Assembly (NCBI RefSeq): GCF_023273855.1 | Contig: NZ_CP096884.1 | Coordinates: forward strand, 1,302,001-1,366,000 | Source of the DNA: Seonamhaeicola sp. ML3 | GTDB lineage: Bacteria > Bacteroidota > Bacteroidia > Flavobacteriales > Flavobacteriaceae | DNA length: 64,000 bases | Direction of reading: 5' to 3' | In this document: positions 40,473 to 49,412 of the stretch, one piece after another | Layout: the number at the start of each line of letters is the position of its first letter | How positions within the stretch are numbered: position 1 is the stretch's first letter | Made by a program: the position numbers and the translations under genes | Notes under the pieces: model-generated | What the model saw: the letters and a program-made list of their open reading frames with translations, nothing else | Databases searched by the model: none | What the model was told of the DNA's origin: nothing

Positions 40473-41984
40473 TTAAAGCGTATTAATTACCGCCTCAATT
40501 CTTTTTGCTGTTTCATCCTTCCCAATCATGTACATAATATCAAAAACATCAGGACCTTGTAAAGCACCAACCAATGCTAAACGTAAAGGCATCATCACTT
40601 TTCCAAAACCAATCTTGTTAGAGGTAATCCAACCTTTAATGTTAGTTTGAAGGTTTTCAACTGTAAAGTATTCGGTGTTGTTTACCAATTCTAAAACAGT
40701 AGAAAGAATCTCTTTAGTACCTTCCTTGAATGCTTTTTTAGAGGCTTTTTCATCATAACTTTCGGGAGCGACAAAGAAGAAATGACTCAAGTCCCAAAGC
40801 TCATTTACAAACGAGGCACGCTCTTTAACAGAAGCCACTACCATTTCAATATAGTTCACGTCAATATCAGCCAATTCAGCTCTAGAAGCTTTAAAACTTT
40901 CAGCAATACTTAAGTTATCCTGTTCTTGCATGTAATGGTGATTGAACCATTTAATTTTATCGGGATCGAATCTTGCGCCGGCTTTATTTACTTTGGCTAA
41001 ATCGAAAGCCTCAATAAGTTGCTCAAGACTAAAAATTTCTTGTTCTGTTCCTGGATTCCAACCCAGAAATGCCAAAAAGTTAACAACCGATTCTGAGAAG
41101 TATCCATCTTCTTTGTAACCTCTGGAAACTTCGTTTGTTTTTGGATCCTTCCATTCCAAAGGAAAAACAGGAAAGCCTAATTTATCGCCATCACGTTTAC
41201 TTAGTTTTCCTTTTCCTGTGGGTTTTAGAATTAATGGTAAATGTGCAAATTCTGGAGCTTCCCATCCAAAAGCCTGGTATAATTGATAATGTAATGCCAA
41301 AGAGGGCAGCCACTCTTCACCTCTAATTACATGTGTAATTTCCATTAAGTGGTCATCCACAATATTGGCTAGGTGATAGGTAGGCATACCGTCACTCTTA
41401 AACAACACCTTGTCGTCAAGAATATTGGTGTCTATTTTTATATTCCCTCGAATGATATCTTTTAAGTGTAACGTTTCATCTTGAGGTGATTTAAATCGGA
41501 TTACATAATCTTCACCAGCATCAATTTTTGTTTTCACTTCGTCGTCAGAAAGCGCAAGAGAGTTATTTAGCTTTAATCGGTTATGCCAATTGTAGATAAA
41601 AGTTTTGCCCTTTGCCTCGTGGTCTTTTCTATGAAAATCTAGTTCTTCAGCAGTATCAAAAGCATAATAAGCATTACCGCTTTCAATAAGTTGTTCGGCG
41701 TATGTTTTATAAAGCGCTTTGCGTTCGCTCTGTCTGTATGGACCAAATTTTTCTCTTTTATTTGGGCCTTCATCAAACGGAATACCGCACCAATTTAAGG
41801 AGTCGATAATATATTGTTCGGCGCCTTCAACGTAGCGGTTTTGATCGGTGTCTTCTATTCGTAAAATAAATTCGCCACCGTGTTTTTTAGCAAACAAATA
41901 GTTAAAAAGGGCAGTTCTTACGCCACCAATATGTAATGGTCCTGTTGGGCTTGGTGCAAAACGCACACGAACGTTTTTGGTCAT
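40473..41984 (-). CDS. gltX: Glutamyl-tRNA synthetase
   Basis: Charges tRNA-Glu with glutamate. The 503-residue protein has the class I motifs VRFAPSPTGPLHIGGVRTA (HIGH-type, about 6-24) and GKLSKRDGDKLGFP (KMSKS-type, about 262-275). It also has the family block PTYHLANIVDDHLMEITHVI. The length is typical for discriminating GluRS. glnS in the same window means the organism does not rely on misacylated Glu-tRNA-Gln. The MITE-like repeat at 42006-42141 lies upstream. The PhyH-family gene follows at five bases. Confidence 0.95.
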   Translation of the reverse strand: MTKNVRVRFAPSPTGPLHIGGVRTALFNYLFAKKHGGEFILRIEDTDQNRYVEGAEQYIIDSLNWCGIPFDEGPNKREKFGPYRQSERKALYKTYAEQLIESGNAYYAFDTAEELDFHRKDHEAKGKTFIYNWHNRLKLNNSLALSDDEVKTKIDAGEDYVIRFKSPQDETLHLKDIIRGNIKIDTNILDDKVLFKSDGMPTYHLANIVDDHLMEITHVIRGEEWLPSLALHYQLYQAFGWEAPEFAHLPLILKPTGKGKLSKRDGDKLGFPVFPLEWKDPKTNEVSRGYKEDGYFSESVVNFLAFLGWNPGTEQEIFSLEQLIEAFDLAKVNKAGARFDPDKIKWFNHHYMQEQDNLSIAESFKASRAELADIDVNYIEMVVASVKERASFVNELWDLSHFFFVAPESYDEKASKKAFKEGTKEILSTVLELVNNTEYFTVENLQTNIKGWITSNKIGFGKVMMPLRLALVGALQGPDVFDIMYMIGKDETAKRIEAVINTL

Positions 41985-42005
41985 GTAATCAATATTAATT
42001 TAGTT

Positions 42006-42141
42006 TGTCATTTTGAAAACAAAGAACAATCTATTTGATTTCACAGAGATATTTCGACTGTGCTCAATATGATATTTTAAGCCTTAAAGTATCGCTGTAT
42101 TCGAAATCATCACATCGTGAATTTGTTCTCAGAATGTGACA
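42006..42141. repeat. Degenerate MITE-like repeat between gltX and the DUF4175 gene
   Basis: The left end TGTCATTTTGAAAAC and the reverse complement of the right end (GTTCTCAGAATGTGACA) match with two mismatches and a 2-base gap. The inside carries CACAGAGATATTTCGACTG, a decayed form of a known dispersed flavobacterial repeat word. Confidence 0.55.
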
Positions 42142-42203
42142 GCAAAGATACAATTAACACATAATTATAAATGATGTAGTAAATAAAATTGTAGTTTAGT
42201 ATT

Positions 42204-45200
42204 ATGCAAAGTTTTGAAGTGATTAAGGGCAAGCTGGAAGGCTTTATTAGGCGATACTACACCAATGAATTGCTTAAAGGTGCCATTTTATTTTTTGCTA
42301 TTGGGCTGCTTTATTTTTTAATCACCCTTTTTGTGGAACATGTGCTTTGGTTAAACACTAAAGCGCGTACAGTTTTGTTCTGGTTATTTGTGGCGGTTGA
42401 ATTAGGTTTGCTGGTCAAATTTATCTTTTTGCCATTGGCCAAATTATTAAAGTTGAAAGACGGGATTAATTATGAAGATGCCTCCCGAATTATTGGCAAC
42501 CATTTTCCTGAGGTAAGCGATAAACTTTTAAACGTACTTCAGCTGAAAGGTAGTTCAAATCAATCGGATTTATTGCTGGCAAGTATTGAACAAAAATCTA
42601 TTGAGTTAAAACCAATTCCTTTTAAACTAGCTGTTAATTTTAAACAGAATGTTAAGTATCTAAAGTATGCAGCCATCCCGATTTTAATAATTCTGGTAAC
42701 CTTAATAACCGATAATTTAAATTGGTTTAGTAATAGTTACGATAGGGTAGTGCATTACAAAACAGCTTACGAACCTCCTGCGCCTTTTCAGTTTTTTGTA
42801 GTAAACGAAAATCTTGAGACTGTAGAGAACAAAGACTTCAAATTAAAGGTTAAAACACAGGGAGAGCTTATTCCAGAAACCGTACAAATTGAGTATAATA
42901 ACGAAACTTATTTTTTACACCACACAGGAGTAGGTGAGTTTGAATACGTGTTTACCCAACCTAAGTCTGAAATAGAATTTAATTTAACGGCTAACGAGGT
43001 CACATCTAAAACCTATGCTTTAAGCATTATTGATGCGCCCACATTGTTGGGCTTCGATATGGTTTTAGATTATCCCAACTACACAAAAAAACGTAACGAA
43101 ACATTAAAGAGTACAGGTAATGCATTAGTTCCAGAAGGTACTCGGGTGACATGGAAACTCAACACAAAAGCTACCGATTTTGTAACTATCTATTCTCAAG
43201 ACACTGTAAAGTTAAGCACTAAAGATAATGGGGTGTTTTCTAGCTCCAAAAGAATTCTAAGACCGTTTAACTATAGCTTTAGCACTAGCAATAATAACCT
43301 TCAGGATTATGAAAACTTATCGTTTAGGATAGACGTTGTAAAGGACCAATATCCAGAACTGAATGTTAAAATGCAGATAGATAGTTTAGACCAACAAACG
43401 CTTTACTTTTTTGGTCAGGCCAGCGACGATTATGGTTTCAATAAATTGCAGTTGGTGTATTACCCTGCGAACAATGAAGCAGACAAGCAATATAAGCGTC
43501 TTGAGATTTCTAATTCCAACATCATGGAATTTATTAGCGCTTTTCCAAATAATTTAAGCATCAAGGAAGGTGTGCAATACAATTTATATTTTCAAGTATT
43601 TGATAATGATGTAGTTAACTCCTATAAAGGCGTAAAGAGTAACACCTTTTTTTACAGAAAACGTACAAAAGAGGAAGAAGTTAATAAACAGTTACAAGAA
43701 CAGAGTAAAACCATCAATAACTTGAATAAATCATTAAAGAAGTTTGATGAACAAAACAAGAGTTTAGAAGAAATTACCAAAACGCAAAAGGAAAAGCCAA
43801 GTCTTAGTTTTAATGATAAGAAGAAGTTAGAATCATTTCTAAAGCGCCAGAAGCAACAAGATGAGATGATGAAAAACTTCAATAAAAAACTAATGGATAA
43901 CCTTGAGAATCTAGATCAGGAAAATACTCGAGATGATGAATTTAAAAAAGACCTGAAAAAACGTTTAAAAGAGAACGAAGCACAGTTACAGAAAGATGAA
44001 AAGCTCTTAGAAGAACTAGAGAAGCTCAAGGAAAAAATAAGTAAAGAAGATTTAGTAAACAAGTTAGAAGAACTGGCCAAACAAAACAAAAATAAGAAAC
44101 GCAGCTTACAACAATTACTTGAATTAACGAAGCGCTACTATGTAGAGCAGAAGCTAAATAAGTTGGCAGATGACTTGAAAAATATAGCTGACGACCAGGA
44201 GCAACTTTCCAAAGAGTCTAATGATAAAAACACCAAAGAAAAACAAGAGGAGCTGAATGAAGATTTTAACAATTTTACCAAAGAACTTGAAGACTTAAAA
44301 AAGGATAGTGATGCGCTTAAAAAACCCATAGATATCCCACAGGATAAATTAGAAGAGAATGAAATAAAAAGGGAACAGCAAAAAGCTTCCGAAGAATTAC
44401 AGAAGGAAGCCGGAAAACAAGAAAATAGTGAAGGGAATCAGGATGGTCAAAACGAGAATCAGAACTCTCAAAATGCCAAATCCAGCCAAAAGAAATCCGC
44501 AAAGAAAATGAAACAAATGGCTGCTAAAATGCAACAGACTATGCAGGCCAATGGCGGAGAGCAAATGCAAGAAGATATGGAAATGCTGAGACAGGTTTTA
44601 GATAATTTGGTATTGTTTTCTTTTGATGAAGAGGCACTTATGAACAACTTTAAGTCTATAGATGTAGATCATAGCAAGTACGCTTCCTATTTACGTAAGC
44701 AGCATACCCTTAAAGAGCATTTTGAGCATGTAGATGATAGTTTGTTCGCCTTGTCGCTTCGTCAACCAAAACTATCCGAAAAAGTAAATAAAGAAATCAC
44801 CGAAGTTTATTTCAACGTAGATAAGGCTATCGATTTATTGGCAGAGAATCAAATATATCAAGGTGTTTCCAACCAGCAATTCGCAATTACAGCAGCCAAT
44901 AATTTGGCAGATTTCTTAAGCGACATTCTCGACAATATGCAAGAAAGTATGAGTATGTCTGCCGGCCAAGGTCAAGGAGACATGCAGTTACCAGATATTA
45001 TAATGAGCCAAGAAGAACTGAACAAGATGATGCAAAAGGGTATGAAGCAATCCCAAGAGGAAAAACAAGGCGATGGTGAGAACAAAAAGGGGGAAGGAAA
45101 AAAAGAACAGGGAGAAGGCCAAGACAAAAAAGGTAAAGACGGGCAACAAAAAGAAGGCGAAGGTGAAGGAAACAGTGAAGAGTTAAATGGCATGTTATTT

Positions 45201-45593
45201 GAGATTTATCAAAGGCAACAAGAATTAAAACAAGCGCTCCAAGATAAAATAGCTAAGGAAGGATTAGGCTATAAAGGTGATAAGTTGGTAAGGGATATGG
45301 AAGACATAGAATTAGAATTATTAAACAAAGGATTCACCAATAGAGTGCTTCAAAAAATGATGGAGTTAAAACATCAATTACTTAAATTAGAAAACGCGTC
45401 ACAAGAACAAGGAGAGGATGATAAAAGAGAGTCCAAAACCAATACTGATAATTTCAATAACAACCCGAACAATCAAATACCAACGGCTAAATCGTATTTC
45501 AATACTATTGAAATATTAGACAAACAAGCCCTACCTTTGCACCAAATTTACAGGAAGAAAGTTCAAGAGTATTTCAAACAGATTAATGATTAA
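42204..45593 (+). CDS. DUF4175-family membrane protein with long coiled-coil region
   Basis: A 1129-residue protein resembling the DUF4175 family seen in flavobacteria. Three hydrophobic segments are near the N-terminus (about 23-48, 56-82, 150-170). A beta-rich extracytoplasmic part (to about 480) follows. Residues ~490-760 and beyond are a highly charged Lys/Glu/Gln helical coiled coil (e.g. KSLKKFDEQNKSLEEITKTQ), ending with a low-complexity KEGEGE stretch around 985-1010. The function is unknown; the architecture suggests a mechanical or scaffold role in the envelope. It overlaps ybeY by eight bases. Confidence 0.8.
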   Translation: MQSFEVIKGKLEGFIRRYYTNELLKGAILFFAIGLLYFLITLFVEHVLWLNTKARTVLFWLFVAVELGLLVKFIFLPLAKLLKLKDGINYEDASRIIGNHFPEVSDKLLNVLQLKGSSNQSDLLLASIEQKSIELKPIPFKLAVNFKQNVKYLKYAAIPILIILVTLITDNLNWFSNSYDRVVHYKTAYEPPAPFQFFVVNENLETVENKDFKLKVKTQGELIPETVQIEYNNETYFLHHTGVGEFEYVFTQPKSEIEFNLTANEVTSKTYALSIIDAPTLLGFDMVLDYPNYTKKRNETLKSTGNALVPEGTRVTWKLNTKATDFVTIYSQDTVKLSTKDNGVFSSSKRILRPFNYSFSTSNNNLQDYENLSFRIDVVKDQYPELNVKMQIDSLDQQTLYFFGQASDDYGFNKLQLVYYPANNEADKQYKRLEISNSNIMEFISAFPNNLSIKEGVQYNLYFQVFDNDVVNSYKGVKSNTFFYRKRTKEEEVNKQLQEQSKTINNLNKSLKKFDEQNKSLEEITKTQKEKPSLSFNDKKKLESFLKRQKQQDEMMKNFNKKLMDNLENLDQENTRDDEFKKDLKKRLKENEAQLQKDEKLLEELEKLKEKISKEDLVNKLEELAKQNKNKKRSLQQLLELTKRYYVEQKLNKLADDLKNIADDQEQLSKESNDKNTKEKQEELNEDFNNFTKELEDLKKDSDALKKPIDIPQDKLEENEIKREQQKASEELQKEAGKQENSEGNQDGQNENQNSQNAKSSQKKSAKKMKQMAAKMQQTMQANGGEQMQEDMEMLRQVLDNLVLFSFDEEALMNNFKSIDVDHSKYASYLRKQHTLKEHFEHVDDSLFALSLRQPKLSEKVNKEITEVYFNVDKAIDLLAENQIYQGVSNQQFAITAANNLADFLSDILDNMQESMSMSAGQGQGDMQLPDIIMSQEELNKMMQKGMKQSQEEKQGDGENKKGEGKKEQGEGQDKKGKDGQQKEGEGEGNSEELNGMLFEIYQRQQELKQALQDKIAKEGLGYKGDKLVRDMEDIELELLNKGFTNRVLQKMMELKHQLLKLENASQEQGEDDKRESKTNTDNFNNNPNNQIPTAKSYFNTIEILDKQALPLHQIYRKKVQEYFKQIND

Positions 45594-45996
45594 TTTCAAT
45601 TACGAAACAGTGTTTAGTTTAACCGATGAAAAGGTTATCTCAAACTGGATTTTATCGACTATTAAAGCTGAAGGATTCAAAATAGAGGAGGTAAATTATG
45701 TATTCTGTGATGACGAGTATCTACACAAATTGAACGTGGAATTCCTTAACCACGACACCCTCACAGATATTATTAGTTTCGACTACACCGTTGGTAAAAT
45801 TATACAGGGAGACATCTTTATTTCTATTGAAAGGGTTGCCGATAATGCTAAAGATTTTGGTGTAACTTTTCAAGAGGAACTGACCAGGGTTATCATTCAC
45901 GGCATACTACATTATTGTGGTTACAAAGACAAGACTGAAGATGATGCTAAAGCCATGAGAAACAAAGAAAACTACTATTTAAATCAACTTAGCTAG
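45586..45996 (+). CDS. ybeY: Endoribonuclease YbeY, rRNA maturation factor
   Basis: Metal-dependent RNase acting on 16S rRNA maturation and ribosome quality control. The 136-residue protein has DEYLHKLNVEFLNHDTLTDIISFDY, then the zinc motif HGILHYCGYKDK with H105 and H109. The usual third His of the H-x3-H-x5-H motif is Asp115 here, a substitution I believe occurs in the phylum but flag as odd. The ATG overlaps the DUF4175 stop by eight bases, and mnmG follows after a parS-like site. Confidence 0.88.
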   Translation: MINFNYETVFSLTDEKVISNWILSTIKAEGFKIEEVNYVFCDDEYLHKLNVEFLNHDTLTDIISFDYTVGKIIQGDIFISIERVADNAKDFGVTFQEELTRVIIHGILHYCGYKDKTEDDAKAMRNKENYYLNQLS

Positions 45997-46036
45997 AGTC
46001 AAGATTTCGGCTTATATTTGCAACCTATTAGAAACG

Positions 46037-46052
46037 TGTTCCACGTGGAACA
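46037..46052. promoter_or_regulatory. parS-like ParB-binding palindrome, copy 1
   Basis: TGTTCCACGTGGAACA is a perfect 16-bp palindrome, 18 bases before the mnmG start. It matches the general parS form TGTTNCACGTGNAACA. Confidence 0.7.
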
Positions 46053-46070
46053 TCTTAATAAGAAGTAGGT

Positions 46071-47942
46071 ATGTTTAACGAAGTTTATGATGTAATTGTT
46101 GTTGGAGGCGGTCACGCCGGTAGCGAAGCCGCTGCTGCTGCTGCAAACATGGGAAGCAAGACTTTGTTGGTTACAATGAATCTTCAAAACATTGCCCAAA
46201 TGTCGTGCAACCCTGCTATGGGAGGTATTGCTAAAGGGCAAATTGTACGCGAAATAGATGCTTTAGGTGGTTATAGCGGTATTGTTTCTGACACCTCTGC
46301 TATTCAGTTTAAAATGCTAAATAAATCTAAGGGACCTGCCATGTGGAGCCCCAGGGTACAGAGCGATAGAATGCGTTTCGCTGAAGACTGGAGAATGCTT
46401 TTGGAACAAACAGAAAACTTAGATTTCTACCAAGAAATGGTTTCAGGTTTGTTGATTGAAGGCAATAAAATTGTAGGCGTTAAAACATCATTGGGTGTTG
46501 AGGTAAAAGCGAAATCGGTCGTTTTGACCAATGGAACTTTCTTAAACGGATTAATACATATTGGTGATAAGAATTTTGGAGGCGGAAGAGCAGGAGAGAA
46601 ACCGGCAACGGGTATCACTGAACAACTCGTTGATTTAGGTTTTGATTCCGGAAGAATGAAAACAGGGACGCCGCCAAGGGTTGACGGAAGATCGTTGGAT
46701 TTTTCTAAAATGATTGAACAACCGGGTGATGAAAACCCAGAAAAGTTTTCTTATTTAGACATTACAAAACCGTTGCAAAAACAACGCGCTTGTCACATGT
46801 CTTATACAAGCACATTAGTCCATGATTTGCTTCGCGAAGGCTTCGATAGGTCGCCTATGTTTAATGGTAGAATTAAAAGTTTGGGACCAAGATATTGTCC
46901 TTCTATAGAAGATAAAATTAATCGTTTTGCAGATAAGGACAGACATCAATTGTTCGTTGAGCCAGAGGGCTGGAGTACCGTAGAATATTATATAAACGGC
47001 TTCTCTACTTCGTTACCAGAAGACGTTCAGTTTAAAGCGTTGCGTTCTGTTGTAGGTTTTGAAAACGTGAAATTCTTCAGACCAGGTTATGCTATAGAGT
47101 ATGATTATTTCCCGCCAACGCAATTAAAACACACCTTAGAAACCAAAATCATAGAGGGTCTTTATTTTGCCGGACAGATTAATGGTACCACAGGCTATGA
47201 AGAAGCTGCATCTCAAGGTCTAATGGCGGGTATAAATGCCAGTTTAAAAGTTCAAGAGAAAGAGGCTTTTACTCTTAAAAGAGACGAGGCTTATATTGGT
47301 GTTTTAATCGATGACTTAATCACTAAAGGCACAGAAGAGCCATATAGGATGTTTACGTCACGAGCAGAGTATAGAACATTGTTAAGACAAGATAATGCCG
47401 ATTTAAGGTTAACGCCAAAAGGATATGATTTAGGTTTAGCTTCCGAAAAACGTTTAAGACGTATGGAAGAAAAGCACGAAGCAGCAAAAGAATTTGTGTC
47501 CTTTTTTCAAACCACAAGTGTTAAACCCGAAGAAATAAACCCCATATTAGAATCTAAAAACTCTTCTCCTGTAAAACAATCTGGAAAGTTATTTAAGGTG
47601 TTTGCAAGACCTAATATCGAAATGGAAGATATTAGAAAAGTTGAAAGTGTGGAGTCTTACATTCAAGATAATAATTTGGATAGGGAAGTGGTAGAGCAAA
47701 CCTATATTCAGGTAAAATATGCAGGTTATATTGCTAAGGAAAAGAATAATGCCGACAAATTAAATAGATTGGAGTATGTGAAAATCCCTGAAAATTTTGA
47801 CTATTCTAAAATTAAATCTATGAGTTTTGAAGCAAGGGAAAAACTTAAAAAAATACAGCCTACAACCGTGTCTCAAGCATCAAGAATTAGCGGAGTTTCA
47901 CCAAATGATATTTCTGTTTTGTTAGTTTACATGGGGCGATAA
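46071..47942 (+). CDS. mnmG: tRNA uridine 5-carboxymethylaminomethyl modification enzyme MnmG
   Basis: FAD-dependent enzyme that, with MnmE, modifies wobble uridine of several tRNAs. The 623-residue protein has the FAD-binding VIVVGGGHAGSEAAAAAAN (about 10-28), the family motif CNPAMGGIAKGQIVREIDALGG (known GidA signature), TGTPPRVDGRS and GQINGTTGYEEAASQG near 365-385. The C-terminal helical domain starts near 460. The gene is bracketed by two parS-like palindromes. It is typical for mnmG to lie near the origin in many bacteria. Confidence 0.96.
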   Translation: MFNEVYDVIVVGGGHAGSEAAAAAANMGSKTLLVTMNLQNIAQMSCNPAMGGIAKGQIVREIDALGGYSGIVSDTSAIQFKMLNKSKGPAMWSPRVQSDRMRFAEDWRMLLEQTENLDFYQEMVSGLLIEGNKIVGVKTSLGVEVKAKSVVLTNGTFLNGLIHIGDKNFGGGRAGEKPATGITEQLVDLGFDSGRMKTGTPPRVDGRSLDFSKMIEQPGDENPEKFSYLDITKPLQKQRACHMSYTSTLVHDLLREGFDRSPMFNGRIKSLGPRYCPSIEDKINRFADKDRHQLFVEPEGWSTVEYYINGFSTSLPEDVQFKALRSVVGFENVKFFRPGYAIEYDYFPPTQLKHTLETKIIEGLYFAGQINGTTGYEEAASQGLMAGINASLKVQEKEAFTLKRDEAYIGVLIDDLITKGTEEPYRMFTSRAEYRTLLRQDNADLRLTPKGYDLGLASEKRLRRMEEKHEAAKEFVSFFQTTSVKPEEINPILESKNSSPVKQSGKLFKVFARPNIEMEDIRKVESVESYIQDNNLDREVVEQTYIQVKYAGYIAKEKNNADKLNRLEYVKIPENFDYSKIKSMSFEAREKLKKIQPTTVSQASRISGVSPNDISVLLVYMGR

Positions 47943-47945
47943 ATT

Positions 47946-47971
47946 TTAGTGTTCCACGTGGAACACTAAAT
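47946..47971. promoter_or_regulatory. parS-like palindrome, copy 2 (26-bp perfect)
   Basis: The 16-base core TGTTCCACGTGGAACA at 47951-47966 is extended by TTTAG and CTAAA into a perfect 26-bp palindrome. It starts four bases after the mnmG stop and could also act as a hairpin terminator. Confidence 0.7.
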
Positions 47972-47982
47972 CATATTAATAG

Positions 47983-49380
47983 ATGAGAAATAAAAACACC
48001 CTGCCAATTAATCAAAAAACAAAACCTTTCATTTGTTTTAATTCTACCATCCAAAGTTTAATAGTATTCGTTTTATTGAGTCTTTCGGTGTTTTTTGGTT
48101 TTGCTCAACATCATCATAATCACGATGGTCTTCACCATTGGGAAATTCCGAGTAAAGACCCAGATCGAATCATGCTAACATTTTATGGTGATGCTTCTAC
48201 AACTAGAGCTGTTACTTGGCGCACAGATGTGAGCATAACTAAAGCAGTTGCTCAAATTGCTGAGGCAACCGTCAATTCCAAGTTTACCAAGAACGCTATT
48301 AATGTAGATGCAGTTACCGAACCTTTTAATTTAGGATTGTATAAAGGCAATAATTCTCTTATTGTCAATTACCATAGTGTTGTATTTAAAGGTCTTAAAC
48401 CAGATAAAATTTATGCTTACAGAGTGGGTGATGGCAAATCGCATTGGTCTGAGTGGATTCAGTTTCGCACAGCAAAAGTAGGTTATGCACCCACACAATT
48501 TGTATATTTTGGTGATGCTCAAAATGATGTTTTGGCACATTGGTCACGTGTGATTCGTAAAGCATATCAAACAGCTCCCAACGCCTCATTTGTCATTCAT
48601 GCAGGAGATCTAATTAATAAAGCGCATAGAGATTTTGAGTGGGCACAATGGTATAAAGCAGGAGGTTTCATTCATAGTCAGTGGACGGCCATTCCTGTTG
48701 TTGGAAATCATGAGTTTTTATCCTTAAAAAAAGGTGAGCCTAGAAAACTTTCCATACAGTGGCGTCCTCAGTTTACGCTTCCGGTTGAAAAAGATTTAAA
48801 CGCCGATTTACACGAAACAGTTTATACGGTAGATTACCAAGATGTTCGAATTATAGTTTTGAACTCTAACAATAAATTGGAAGCCCAAACCAAATACATT
48901 GAAAAGCAATTACAGAATTGTACGGCTAAATGGAAAATAATTACCTGCCATCATTCTGTTTTCTCTCCAGCAAAGGGACGTGATTTTAAATTCGCACGTG
49001 AGCATTGGAAACCTTTACTTGATAAATATAATGTAGACTTGGTGTTAAACGGACATGATCATACTTATGCTAGAGGTCATGTACCAATCAGAACCACTTC
49101 AGGAAAACAAACCAATAGTCTAGGGACTATCTATGTCACTTCTGTAAGCGGACCAAAACAATATGAAGTGGATCCCAAACAATTGAAAACTTATGCCGCT
49201 GAGGGTTACCAAATGGATATTACTGCGGAGCAAACGCAATTCTATCAGGTGATAACAATTGAAGACAATAAGCTAAGCTATGTGGCTTATACCGCTTTGG
49301 GTGAAGTTTACGATAGTGCTGTTATTTCTAAAAATTTCAAAGCAGGTAAGAAGAAACTTTTAAAACGAGGTAAAAAGTAA
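47983..49380 (+). CDS. Purple acid phosphatase-like metallophosphoesterase, exported
   Basis: A 465-residue exported metal-dependent phosphatase. A hydrophobic segment (about 26-43) and HHHNHDGLHHW follow the start. An N-terminal fibronectin-like domain (about 55-150, VTWRTDVSITKAVAQIAE) precedes the calcineurin-like core: FVYFGDAQND (D), HAGDLIN, VVGNHEF, CHHSVFS and NGHDHTYARGH, the purple-acid-phosphatase order of metal ligands. Likely substrates are phosphomonoesters outside the cell. It starts 40 bases after mnmG, behind the parS-like palindrome. Confidence 0.87.
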   Translation: MRNKNTLPINQKTKPFICFNSTIQSLIVFVLLSLSVFFGFAQHHHNHDGLHHWEIPSKDPDRIMLTFYGDASTTRAVTWRTDVSITKAVAQIAEATVNSKFTKNAINVDAVTEPFNLGLYKGNNSLIVNYHSVVFKGLKPDKIYAYRVGDGKSHWSEWIQFRTAKVGYAPTQFVYFGDAQNDVLAHWSRVIRKAYQTAPNASFVIHAGDLINKAHRDFEWAQWYKAGGFIHSQWTAIPVVGNHEFLSLKKGEPRKLSIQWRPQFTLPVEKDLNADLHETVYTVDYQDVRIIVLNSNNKLEAQTKYIEKQLQNCTAKWKIITCHHSVFSPAKGRDFKFAREHWKPLLDKYNVDLVLNGHDHTYARGHVPIRTTSGKQTNSLGTIYVTSVSGPKQYEVDPKQLKTYAAEGYQMDITAEQTQFYQVITIEDNKLSYVAYTALGEVYDSAVISKNFKAGKKKLLKRGKK

Positions 49381-49412
49381 TTTTTCCAAGTATTATTAAA
49401 CAAGTGTTTTAA

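Noticed and set aside
44972-45193. 73-codon minus-strand Pro/Ser/Phe-rich frame in the DUF4175 gene
   Set aside because: Direct reverse complement of the low-complexity Lys/Glu/Gly region.
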